DNA from: JBBDWZ01 sp050732575
GTDB taxonomy: Bacteria > Gemmatimonadota > Gemmatimonadetes > Longimicrobiales > RSA9
Length of the DNA stretch: 9,738 nucleotides
NCBI GenBank assembly: GCA_050732575.1
Contig: JBOHRF010000182.1
Coordinates: 1 to 9,738, forward strand
Reading direction: 5' to 3'
Made by a program: the position numbers and the translations under genes. This document shows, one piece after another, positions 1 to 5,444 of the stretch. Under the pieces are notes generated by a model, which saw only the letters and a list, made by a program, of their open reading frames with translations, was not told where the DNA came from and did no database searches. Within the stretch, counting starts at the first letter, position 1; the number at the start of each line of letters is the position of its first letter.

Positions 1-1
1 G

Positions 2-199
2 ATGAACCGCGAGATGCAGAGTATGAACATGACCGGCGACTCGGCCTGGACGGCCACCTCGGATTCTGTGCGCGCTGATCTCACACGCATGCCGGAAATG
101 ACGCCCGCCGAGCTGCAAGCAATGATGCCAGGTCACCATCGCCGGATGACGCGGCTCATGGAGGCCCACCAGGCGATGATGAAGAACATGCGCGTGTAG
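2..199 (+). CDS. Met/His-rich hypothetical protein, probably the C-terminal part
   Basis: The frame is open from the left edge to the TAG ending at 199 and gives 65 residues from the ATG at position 2. No upstream sequence is available, so this ATG may be internal and the gene is treated as 5'-incomplete. The peptide is unusually rich in methionine and contains a 'MPGHHRRM' stretch followed by 'HQAMMKNM'; no membrane segment is visible in this part. I do not recognise a family. Met/His clusters occur in periplasmic copper or silver binding proteins, but nothing here proves that role. It points towards the oppositely oriented porin-like gene that ends at 344, so the two genes converge across a 144-bp gap. 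Confidence 0.55.
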   Translation: MNREMQSMNMTGDSAWTATSDSVRADLTRMPEMTPAELQAMMPGHHRRMTRLMEAHQAMMKNMRV

Positions 200-244
200 C
201 CGCCGCTAACACGGGGTCTGGCCGGAATTGTCGCGCAGTAGCAT

Positions 245-259
245 GCAGGCTTAGCCTGC
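245..259. other. Short perfect inverted repeat in the convergent gap
   Basis: The sequence reads gcaggc-tta-gcctgc, a 6-bp stem with a 3-base loop. It lies between the converging genes that end at 199 (plus) and 344 (minus). It could slow or end transcription from either side, but no T-tract follows on either strand, so a terminator role is only suggested. Confidence 0.3.
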
Positions 260-343
260 CTTCAAGACCCGCGATCGTAGAGCCACTCTGGCCGGCTTCT
301 CTCGGATTCGCGAGCGAAATGCGTGGCGGTCCACCAGTTGTTT

Positions 344-1252
344 TTACCTTTTATCGCTGTTGTGATCGTTTGCCGAAGGCCTCGCCGGCGCCTTCGGCAA
401 CAGGAAGTTGATCTGCAACCGCACCTGGTCATCGGGACCGAAGTCAGGACGGACGATATTCTTGTAATAGTGCGCGGCCAGGATGATCGGATGCGTGCCG
501 AGCACGGAGGTCCGTGAGATGCCCATGCCGAGTGGGACCGTCCACTGGTCGCCGCCATCCGCATCCCAGTTCGCGGTAATGACCGGCGCCGTCGCCAGTG
601 ACCAGCCGACGCCGAAGTTCCAGTTGATGAACGGCTGGATCAGGAGATCATTGACCTCGCGATCGTCGTCGAGACGATCGAGCGCATCGATGTCGAGAAA
701 ATCGACTTCGTCGATCAGGTCGCCATCGTCGGAGAAGGTCCACAGGTTGCGAGCCAGCACGCCGAGCACCCAATGACCCGTGGAGAGGGAGAGCACGGCA
801 TTCGGTCCGGCGGCCCAGCTGCCCGTACTCACGAATCCATTCGTCGCAGTTGGAAAGGATAAGGACGGCCCGATGCCCCAGATCAGTTCGCCTTTCGATG
901 GTGCGACGAACAACTGCGTCTGCACGTCGCCAAAGCCACTCTCGGACTGACCGAAGAGCAGCGGCACGTTCACATAGGGAACGATAGGCCGGATGATCAC
1001 GTTGAAGTTGTCGTTGAGCCGGAACGGGATGACCGGCTGAAAGTTCAGAACCAGCACGGTCCTGTCCTGGAGAAATCCGCCCGTGTTGAAATTGAACTGG
1101 AAGGGAACGGCGGCCAGACTGCCGACGGGATTTTGAGATTGTTTGCTGAGCTCGGAGGCTGAGGGCCGGGCCTGGGCCTCGAGCTTCGTCGGCAAGCTGC
1201 AGATGAACGTCAATAGCAGAGCTGCAGCAGCTCCGTTGCCAGTGATTCTCAT
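344..1252 (-). CDS. Outer-membrane beta-barrel 'transporter / neuromedin U-like' protein
   Basis: The 302-residue protein has a cleavable signal peptide: a basic start 'MRITGNG', a hydrophobic stretch and a likely cut after 'LEAQA' near residue 27. The mature part carries family hallmarks in order: 'NPVGSLAAVPFQFNFN', 'VLNFQPVIPF', 'IIRPIVPYVNVP', 'GFGDVQTQLFVAPSK', 'WGIGPSLSFPTAT', 'GSWAAGPNAVLS', 'LLIQPFINWN' and 'QWTVPLGMGISR'. These match the outer-membrane group often annotated as 'transporter' or 'neuromedin U', related to the phenol-degradation MetA-like family; the substrate is unknown. The ATG at 1252 is preferred over longer in-frame starts (to 1522) because it begins the signal peptide and has an AGGGAG site 5 bases upstream. 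The family normally ends near 'FLFPK'; here 'FLLPK' is followed by about 15 extra polar residues encoded across a strong hairpin. It appears intact and is the only complete gene left of the oxidase cluster. Confidence 0.85.
   Translation of the reverse strand: MRITGNGAAAALLLTFICSLPTKLEAQARPSASELSKQSQNPVGSLAAVPFQFNFNTGGFLQDRTVLVLNFQPVIPFRLNDNFNVIIRPIVPYVNVPLLFGQSESGFGDVQTQLFVAPSKGELIWGIGPSLSFPTATNGFVSTGSWAAGPNAVLSLSTGHWVLGVLARNLWTFSDDGDLIDEVDFLDIDALDRLDDDREVNDLLIQPFINWNFGVGWSLATAPVITANWDADGGDQWTVPLGMGISRTSVLGTHPIILAAHYYKNIVRPDFGPDDQVRLQINFLLPKAPARPSANDHNSDKR
371..399 (-). repeat. Strong GC-rich hairpin inside the 3' end of the porin-like gene
   Basis: A perfect 10-bp inverted repeat, tgccgaaggc (371-380) and gccttcggca (390-399), is separated by 9 bases. 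It lies in codons for the extra C-terminal tail, about 25 bases before the stop at 344-346. The shape is that of a terminator stem, but neither strand has a following U-tract. It may be a bidirectional U-less terminator or a stem protecting the mRNA 3' end. Confidence 0.5.
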
Positions 1253-1257
1253 CCACG

Positions 1258-1263
1258 CTCCCT
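1258..1263 (-). promoter_or_regulatory. Shine-Dalgarno site of the porin-like gene
   Basis: Read on the minus strand this is AGGGAG, five bases before the ATG at 1252. It fixes the start at the signal peptide rather than at the upstream in-frame starts, which lie in sequence with no protein-like character. Confidence 0.7.
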
Positions 1264-1554
1264 GGTCGCGGTATCCTGCGCCTGCTGAGTGAACGGCATT
1301 CGGCCAGCACAGTGCGGGCGCGTCAGCACGAACGATTCGGGGCACACGCAGAATTCGGTATTGGACCTTGGCGGCACTTCGCGCCCATATCGGCGCACCA
1401 GCGTTGCCTGGGGGGGCGAGCGCGTTCCAGCGACCATTTTCTTCCTGGCGCCGGCCGCGCCAATCTCGCTCCAGGGTGCGCAGATCGCCGTTCAGCGCGC
1501 CGAGTTGCGAGCGGCCCAACAAGGACCAGCCATCACCCAGTCGCTGTGCGTAGC
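1264..1554. other. Gene-free stretch upstream of the porin-like gene
   Basis: Open frames exist on both strands here, but none has a recognisable domain, a plausible ribosome site or a protein-like composition; they look like GC-rich chance frames. I see no convincing promoter, although the porin-like gene's promoter must lie here or further upstream. The far end adjoins the decayed methyltransferase, and part of this stretch may be unrecognisable remnant of it. Confidence 0.4.
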
Positions 1555-1979
1555 AAGCGTGGCAAGGAAATCATCGGCGCAGTCTGGCACACCCACCACG
1601 TCAACCGTGCATGTGTGTCTTTCCGGCAACAAACTTGCTCGCCTCGAGCCGAACCGCCAGGCAGATCTCTTTCAGCCAGTCCCGTTAACGGTCCACCGTC
1701 CGCCAGCGTGCCGAGCGTGTCGTTTGGATTTCCTATCCCCTGTGCCCGGTGCAACGAGCCAACGGCGGCACAACGCAGCAGCACTCCGATCAGGCCGACA
1801 CCGAGACACAGCAGCTCCCACATCTGATCAGCAGCGTGGCTATTCAGCAGCGTGGCTATCGCGCAGGTATTCGAAGTCTCGTTGCGAGACGAGCAGTACA
1901 GGTAGCAGCAAAAGCGGCACGTAACGCCGAATGTGAAAGAGCTCTCTGCCGACCTTTCCAGGTCTTCACGGAAGGCCAT
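1555..1979 (-). pseudogene. Broken isoprenylcysteine carboxylmethyltransferase-family gene
   Basis: The gene starts at the ATG at 1979 ('MAFREDLERSAE'), then changes frame near 1942 to 'LFHIRRYVPLLLLPVLLVSQ', a membrane segment followed by 'RDFEYLRDSHAAE' and a stop. That stop is caused by an exact 16-bp tandem duplication (1828-1859). Removing one copy gives 'RDSHAADQMWELLCLGVGL' in one frame, followed by 'IGVLLRCAAVG'. This order (N-terminal helix, short loop, 'LWE-CL-VSLLGL-IR--TVG') is what I recall for the integral-membrane ICMT/PEMT-like methyltransferase family. The next part should contain a 'GTSGRNT' then 'RHPLYLGNF' cofactor-binding region; it is absent or unrecognisable. Weak traces of the usual C-terminus appear at 1676-1601 ('WLKEICLAVRLEASKF', compare 'YERI--AEE-FLR-KF') and just beyond ('TAPMISLP'). 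The core from 1979 to about 1746 is convincing; the end is uncertain. No functional product is expected. Confidence 0.7.
1828..1859. repeat. Exact 16-bp tandem duplication
   Basis: tcagcagcgtggctat occurs twice in direct succession (1828-1843 and 1844-1859). The length is not a multiple of three, and it sits inside the methyltransferase-like remnant, where it creates a frameshift and a premature stop. Its perfect identity suggests a recent replication-slippage event. Confidence 0.95.
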
Positions 1980-2272
1980 CTCGCGGCACAGGCGTTTGAC
2001 AAGGACATCGCGAAACTCTCGTGCTGCGCAGCCTGAATCGACTTGACGACACGCGAGTCGATGCACGTCTACGGGTCCCGCATGGGGTTCCCGTGTCCGA
2101 CCCCGCCGGCGGCCAGTGGTCGAGGCGCGCACGCCGCTTGGCCAGTCCCGCCGCGGGGGCTGGACCGACGTCCGAATCCCTTCTCGATGGCGGACCAAAT
2201 TCTCGCTTGTTCGACGGCCGAACGTGATGCGAACATACCGGTAACTCAGGCGCCGCACCTGGGAACGTGCAC
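1980..2272. other. Gap between two divergent gene remnants
   Basis: This stretch separates the starts of the minus-strand methyltransferase remnant and the plus-strand DinB remnant. It should have carried both promoters when the genes were alive. I see no gene in it: a 55-codon minus-strand frame (2236-2069) has no family resemblance. It contains a compact inverted repeat at 2071-2094. Confidence 0.45.
2071..2094. repeat. Interrupted inverted repeat in the divergent gap
   Basis: ACGGG (2071-2075) pairs with CCCGT (2090-2094), and inside it CCC (2077-2079) can pair with GGG (2084-2086), leaving a 4-base loop. It may be an operator or a fossil terminator. Nothing else supports a specific role. 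Confidence 0.4.
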
Positions 2273-2454
2273 ATGATCGCCGAGCCGCTACGAGATTCTC
2301 TGCGTTCCGTGTGGCTGATCAATAACCGTGTCACGCTTTATCTCATCGAGAATCTTTCCGACACGCTCTGGAAGGCAAAAGCGCCGGGCGCACCTCGACG
2401 CACGTTCAGATGATCGGCGGCCATTTGCGCAACGCCCGCTGTATGTGATCAATG
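2273..2454 (+). pseudogene. N-terminal fragment of a DinB-family protein, frameshifted
   Basis: From the ATG at 2273 the frame reads 46 codons, including 'LRDSLRSVWLINNRVTLYLI' and then 'ENLSDTLW', ending '...GAPRRTFR' at a TGA (2411-2413). A one-base shift continues it as 'MIGGHLRNARCM' (2410-2445). A second one-base shift would restore 'WIN' at 2446-2453. Joined, the order 'INNRVTLYLIE-L--W--...RT-RMI--HLHNARCMWI' is that of DinB-like four-helix proteins, a metal-dependent thiol-transferase-related superfamily, where the H of 'HLHN' lies in the first metal-ligand region. About 60 of the usual 150-170 residues remain. The remnant stops where the oppositely oriented adaptor/Clp_N chimera ends, so the rest was probably lost in a rearrangement joining the two. 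Confidence 0.65.
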
Positions 2455-3101
2455 CAGGTGCGTGACTGCAATTTCGAAGGTCACGCCATGCCGCGAAAAT
2501 ACCTGTGCGGTTGGGCTGCCCGCCTCTCGCAACAGCGCAAGCAGCAGATGCTCCGTACCCATGAAGTCGTCGTTGCGTTGTCGGGCCTCTGCGGCTGCCT
2601 TCTGGATCAGCTGCTTCTCACCCGGTGTCGGCGGAATGGCGACCGCGTCTGCTGCCGGCCGTCCTGGCGAGCCCAACTGGGCGTCCAACTCTCGCCTTTG
2701 GCGAGCTCGGAACGAAGCAGGAACGCACCCCTCGACAACGATGCGCGTACCGGCAGTCAGGCCGGCCAGCACGCGCACGCGGCCGTCGGGCAGGGGCTCG
2801 CCAATCTCAACAGCCGTGGCTCTGAACTCACCTGGCGCAGAACCAGGTACGAAGACGACGGTGCGAAGGCCGATTTCCTGAACCGCCAGCTGCGGCACGG
2901 CCAGGACCGGGGCCCCGCTGTGGTCGAGCTGGACCTCTGCCCTGGCGAATGTCCCGGGCCGCAGCGCACGCGCGGGATTCTGGATTTCCACGCGGCGCGC
3001 ACGGTTCGTCGTTGCGCATCGACGATGTCATCGTGTTCCGTCGTGACTTGAAGGGGCTCTGAATACGCTGCCGCAGAGACGCTGCCGGTTACGTTGAAAT
3101 C
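2449..3101 (-). pseudogene. RND periplasmic adaptor C-terminus joined in frame to a Clp_N repeat
   Basis: An open frame of about 180 codons (2991-2449) reads 'VEIQNPARALRPGTFARAEV', 'APVLAVPQLAVQEIGLRTVV', 'EIGEPLPDGRVRVLAGLTAG' and 'RIVVEG'. This is the beta-barrel and membrane-proximal end of a CusB/HlyD-type adaptor of RND efflux pumps. Upstream homology continues in another frame as 'DDIVDAQRRTVRA' (about 3035-2994). Inserting one base near 2995 joins it to 'RVEIQNP', the expected 'VD--TRTV--RVEI-NP' motif. The N-terminal signal, hairpin and lipoyl parts (200 or more residues) are missing. After the adaptor, residues ~121-178 (2631-2458) read 'PPTPGEKQLIQKAAAEARQR' then 'MGTEHLLLALLREAG', the N-terminal substrate/adaptor-binding repeat of ClpA/ClpC-type unfoldases, with no ATPase following. 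No start codon with a ribosome site is visible. I read it as a decayed deletion-fusion; an active short protein from the GTG at 2991 is less likely. Confidence 0.65.
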
Positions 3102-3142
3102 CCAGGAACTGATGAGCGCAGCACGCGTTCGGTGTCTGCGTG

Positions 3143-3358
3143 TCAGGGTCGATCGGTGGGCAGCTTGAGAAATCGGTTCAGGTTGCGCAGATACCAGGAG
3201 AGCGCGACCGCCAGGATGGCAAACACGATGGCGAGGACCAGGCGGCCCGAACCACCAGCGTCCAGGTGGAGCTTGAGTTCGTAGACCGCAAAGCTGGCGC
3301 AGAACAGGATGCCACAGGCGATCAGCAAACGGTGGAACCAAATCAGATTCAGCATCAT
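3143..3358 (-). CDS. Small two-helix membrane protein at the end of the oxidase operon
   Basis: The 71-residue protein has a hydrophobic segment at about residues 4-21 ('NLIWFHRLLIACGILFCASF') and a second at about 33-52 ('LVLAIVFAILAVALSWYL'), with a basic tail 'RNLNRFLKLPTDRP'. I do not recognise a named family. The ATG at 3358 overlaps the ctaG stop in an ATGA arrangement and has a GGCGGCGGG stretch just upstream, so translation is probably coupled to ctaG. An ATG at 3355 and a longer start at 3391 are alternatives; the ATGA overlap favours 3358. Position at the end of the cox cluster suggests an accessory role in oxidase assembly or stability, but this is inferred only from context. Confidence 0.7.
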   Translation of the reverse strand: MMLNLIWFHRLLIACGILFCASFAVYELKLHLDAGGSGRLVLAIVFAILAVALSWYLRNLNRFLKLPTDRP

Positions 3359-4206
3359 TGACCCGCCGCCAGCATGGCCCGCTCGCGCCACTCATCGCGC
3401 TCTTCGCGGTTGGACCAGCGGAAAAAAAGAATCGTGATTGCCACCCAGTAGACCATCATACCGGGCACCCACATGATGAGTCCACCCATCTGCTGGTCGT
3501 CCAGTGCGCTCAGACGGAAAACCCGGGGCGCCTCCGAATACCACGCGTAGAGCACATCCGCGGAGAGCGTAATGAGCGCCGATACCACGCTCATGGGAAT
3601 GCCCAGCGCGAACAGATAAAGCATGCGCGCCGGGCTGGTCATGCGCTGCAGCTCGGGCACGGGGTCAACCACCGGCCACCACACCAGCAGTGCCGCGCCG
3701 ATGAACATGAGATGCTGCACGATGTGCACGTTGTGGTTCTCCAGCGCCCAGTTGTAGAACTGGGGCAGGTGCCAGCCGGCAAAAACCACGTTGTAGATGC
3801 CGAACGCCACCAGCGGCGAGGTCAGCACGCGCATGGTTGCGGCCAGGAGTGGCCGACGCAGCAGCGGTTGAACCAGCCAGGCCGGGAGGCCGATCAGCAG
3901 CAGAGGCGGCATGATCAGCGTGAGCAGCAGGTGCTGCACCATGTGTGCGCTGAACAGGTAGAAGTCAGACAACTCGTGGATGGGGCCGTTCAGCGAGATG
4001 AACAGTATGGCCAGGCCAGTCAGAAAGAACGCAGTCTGCAATGAGTCGGTGCGCTCGGCCAGTTGGTGTCTACGACGCAGTGGCCCGACTGCATAGAGAT
4101 ATCCGCCGGCCAGCGCAAGACAGCCTATCAGCGTACTAACGTGGACTGGAAAGCGAGTCCAGGAAAAATCGCCGTTACCATGGAGCAGGGCGAGCGAGGC
4201 GAACAT
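3355..4206 (-). CDS. ctaG: Cytochrome c oxidase assembly factor CtaG (Caa3_CtaG type)
   Basis: This polytopic inner-membrane protein of about 283 residues has around seven hydrophobic segments and the Caa3_CtaG signature blocks: 'GPIHELSDFYLFSAHMVQHL', 'WHLPQFYNWAL', 'HNVHIVQHLMF', 'WWPVVDPVPEL' and 'DQQMGGLIMWVPG'. The paired histidines in the 'AHMVQHL' and 'HIVQHLM' segments are the likely metal-handling residues. The family, known from the Bacillus caa3 oxidase, is needed for assembly of the copper-containing oxidase; it is unrelated in sequence to the Cox11-type CtaG of proteobacteria. Two starts are possible: an ATG at 4206, five bases after the coxD stop, or a GTG at 4221 that overlaps coxD by 10 bases and adds five residues. 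Neither has a strong ribosome site; I chose the ATG. It shares ATGA with the next gene. Confidence 0.88.
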   Translation of the reverse strand: MFASLALLHGNGDFSWTRFPVHVSTLIGCLALAGGYLYAVGPLRRRHQLAERTDSLQTAFFLTGLAILFISLNGPIHELSDFYLFSAHMVQHLLLTLIMPPLLLIGLPAWLVQPLLRRPLLAATMRVLTSPLVAFGIYNVVFAGWHLPQFYNWALENHNVHIVQHLMFIGAALLVWWPVVDPVPELQRMTSPARMLYLFALGIPMSVVSALITLSADVLYAWYSEAPRVFRLSALDDQQMGGLIMWVPGMMVYWVAITILFFRWSNREERDEWRERAMLAAGQ

Positions 4207-4211
4207 ATCGC

Positions 4212-4631
4212 TCAGCGCCACACGTCGTACGCAGGCAGGACCTTGAACAGCACAACCAGTGCGACTACAACCAGCGTGGCCAGAAACATGGGCGCAAAGA
4301 ACACCCGGCTGAAGATAGGGCTGTCGAACTTGAGGTGCATGTAAAAAAGCACGACCGTAACGAATTTGCCGGCCGAAAGCACGAGCAGTGTGGGCACCAG
4401 CACCGATTCCAGCTGCGGGATGTAAAAGATGGCAACCTCAATCGCCGTGATGATGGTCAGCGCAAGGCCAATCACTACATAGATCTTCCAGTTCGGATGA
4501 CTGGCGAGGTGCTCCTCGTGCGCCGCCCCGGGCGGCGGACCGCCGCTCCCGTGCGCGCCCGGTGCACCCATGGTAATGCCGCCGTGCACGTGTGCGCCGC
4601 CCGGGCTGTCCTGCGTTGGCTCATCCGCCAT
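4212..4631 (-). CDS. coxD: Cytochrome c oxidase subunit IV (bacterial CoxD/CtaF type)
   Basis: The 139-residue small subunit has a soluble, Gly/His/Pro-rich N-terminus of about 45 residues ('GGAHVHGGITMGAPGAHGSG') and then three membrane helices. The helices carry the subunit IV pattern 'HPNWKIYVVIGLALTIITAI', 'LSAGKFVTVVLFYMHLKFDS' and 'FFAPMFLATLVVVALVVLF'. This subunit stabilises the oxidase core and has no cofactor. Two in-frame ATGs exist; the one at 4631 is preferred because AGAGG (4645-4641) lies 9 bases upstream, whereas the same site directly abuts the ATG at 4640. Its tail overlaps or nearly abuts ctaG, so the two are probably co-translated. The His-rich tail might bind metal, but it is weakly conserved in such subunits. 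Confidence 0.88.
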   Translation of the reverse strand: MADEPTQDSPGGAHVHGGITMGAPGAHGSGGPPPGAAHEEHLASHPNWKIYVVIGLALTIITAIEVAIFYIPQLESVLVPTLLVLSAGKFVTVVLFYMHLKFDSPIFSRVFFAPMFLATLVVVALVVLFKVLPAYDVWR

Positions 4632-4640
4632 TGGTGCCAT

Positions 4641-4645
4641 CCTCT
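4641..4645 (-). promoter_or_regulatory. Shine-Dalgarno site that decides the coxD start
   Basis: AGAGG on the minus strand is 9 bases from the ATG at 4631 but immediately adjacent to the ATG at 4640. The spacing supports the shorter CoxD. Confidence 0.6.
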
Positions 4646-4660
4646 AACGCTGTCGCTTTT

Positions 4661-4732
4661 CGTTTCACGTTCTGGCTAACGTTTTCGTTCACGTCTGTTG
4701 ACGGCCGAGAAGTAGAACGTGAACGTGCTACT
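4661..4732. repeat. Cluster of aacgtgaacg-like repeats between coxC and coxD
   Basis: The 96-base coxC-coxD gap and the coxC stop contain aacgtg twice in tandem (4716-4727), flanked by AGTAG/CTACT (4711-4715 and 4728-4732). The perfect reverse complement cgttcacgt lies at 4686-4694, and a near copy cgtttcacgtt at 4661-4671. The 9-bp inverted repeat 4686-4694 / 4717-4725 can form a hairpin with a 22-base loop, and the short AGTAG stem overlaps the coxC stop codon. These may tune mRNA stability or subunit ratio; no T-tract suggests termination. Confidence 0.6.
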
Positions 4733-5318
4733 GAATCAAGTAAATCAACGTGAAAATCACGATCCACACAATATCGACAAAATGCCAGTACAGCCCGGCA
4801 ATTTCCAGAGTCAGCGCCCGGCTGGCAGGCAAACGACCCTTCCAGGCCTCGAGCCAGAGTACGAGCAGCCAGATCACGCCAATGGTCACGTGCGCGCCAT
4901 GGAATCCAGTCAGCACGAAGAAAGTCGAACCGAAAAGATTCGTAGACAGCTTCAAGCCTTCGTGATAGAACTCGGTAAACTCGAACGCCTGAAATCCGAG
5001 AAAGACCGAGCCCAGTGCCGCCGTCGCCATGATCCAGAGGAGTGCACCCGCGCGCCGATTGCGCTGCACCGCGTCCAGTGCCAGCACCATGGCCAGCGAG
5101 CTCATCAGCAGCACGAACGTGCTCACGGAAGTGAGCGGGATATTCAGGACTTCGTGCGAGAAGGGCCCGACCACACTCTCGTTCTTGTATACCATGTAGG
5201 TCGAGATCAAAGACCCGAAAAACAGTGTCTCCGATCCCAGAAACACCCAGAACCCGACCTTGAACGTGCTCAGGCCCGTTGCGGTGGGGGCGAGGGCTGC
5301 GTGTGCTGCGTCTGCCAA
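4728..5318 (-). CDS. coxC: Cytochrome c oxidase subunit III
   Basis: This 196-residue protein has five predicted membrane helices, the short form of heme-copper oxidase subunit III common in caa3-type enzymes. Diagnostic parts are 'KVGFWVFLGSETLFFGSLIS', 'SSLAMVLALDAVQRN', 'FLGFQAFEFTEF', 'STFFVLTGFHGAHVTIGVIW' and the C-terminal 'GLYWHFVDIVWIVIFTLIYL'. Subunit III carries no metal but supports proton uptake and stability of subunit I. The start is a TTG at 5318 with AAAGGA 10 bases upstream. There is no in-frame ATG or GTG between it and the upstream stop, and it gives the expected N-terminus before the first helix. It is separated from coxA by 126 bases of repeat-rich sequence, the longest gap inside the operon. 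Confidence 0.92.
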   Translation of the reverse strand: MADAAHAALAPTATGLSTFKVGFWVFLGSETLFFGSLISTYMVYKNESVVGPFSHEVLNIPLTSVSTFVLLMSSLAMVLALDAVQRNRRAGALLWIMATAALGSVFLGFQAFEFTEFYHEGLKLSTNLFGSTFFVLTGFHGAHVTIGVIWLLVLWLEAWKGRLPASRALTLEIAGLYWHFVDIVWIVIFTLIYLIQ

Positions 5319-5350
5319 GAGTTGGTCGTCCTTTCCTCTATCCGGTTGGA

Positions 5351-5444
5351 GCGACGGCGAGGATTGCCAGCCTCGTTACGTCAATCCGTTCTCGCCGTCG
5401 CCCGCGCCCTGTCGTTCCGTGCCTATCCGTCCTCGCCGTCGCCC
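5351..5444. repeat. 20-bp direct repeats and a matching inverted copy between coxA and coxC
   Basis: atccgttctcgccgtcgccc (5384-5403) and atccgtcctcgccgtcgccc (5425-5444) differ at one base and start 41 bases apart; the second ends exactly at the coxA stop codon. A 13-bp element gcgacggcgagga (5351-5363) is the perfect reverse complement of 5430-5442 and pairs with the first copy at 5389-5401 with one G-U. The mRNA can therefore form either of two mutually exclusive stems before coxC. Confidence 0.75.

Noticed and set aside
322..345. Short stem with following T-run, possible terminator for the left-edge gene
   Set aside because: The stem is only about 4 bp and lies over 120 bases from the stop at 199; the T-run is simply the complement of the porin gene's TAA stop region.
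1253..1522. Upstream extension of the porin-like gene
   Set aside because: The added residues lie before a clear signal peptide and have no protein-like pattern, whereas AGGGAG is correctly spaced for the ATG at 1252.
2069..2236. 55-codon minus-strand frame starting 'MFASRSAVEQARIW'
   Set aside because: No recognised domain, no ribosome site, and it overlaps the divergent gap and hairpin; most likely chance.
1533..2258. Open minus-strand frame of 241 codons
   Set aside because: Only parts of it (from 1979) match the methyltransferase remnant, and homology switches frames twice. The first ~93 codons are Arg-rich with no family features, so it is not one intact gene.
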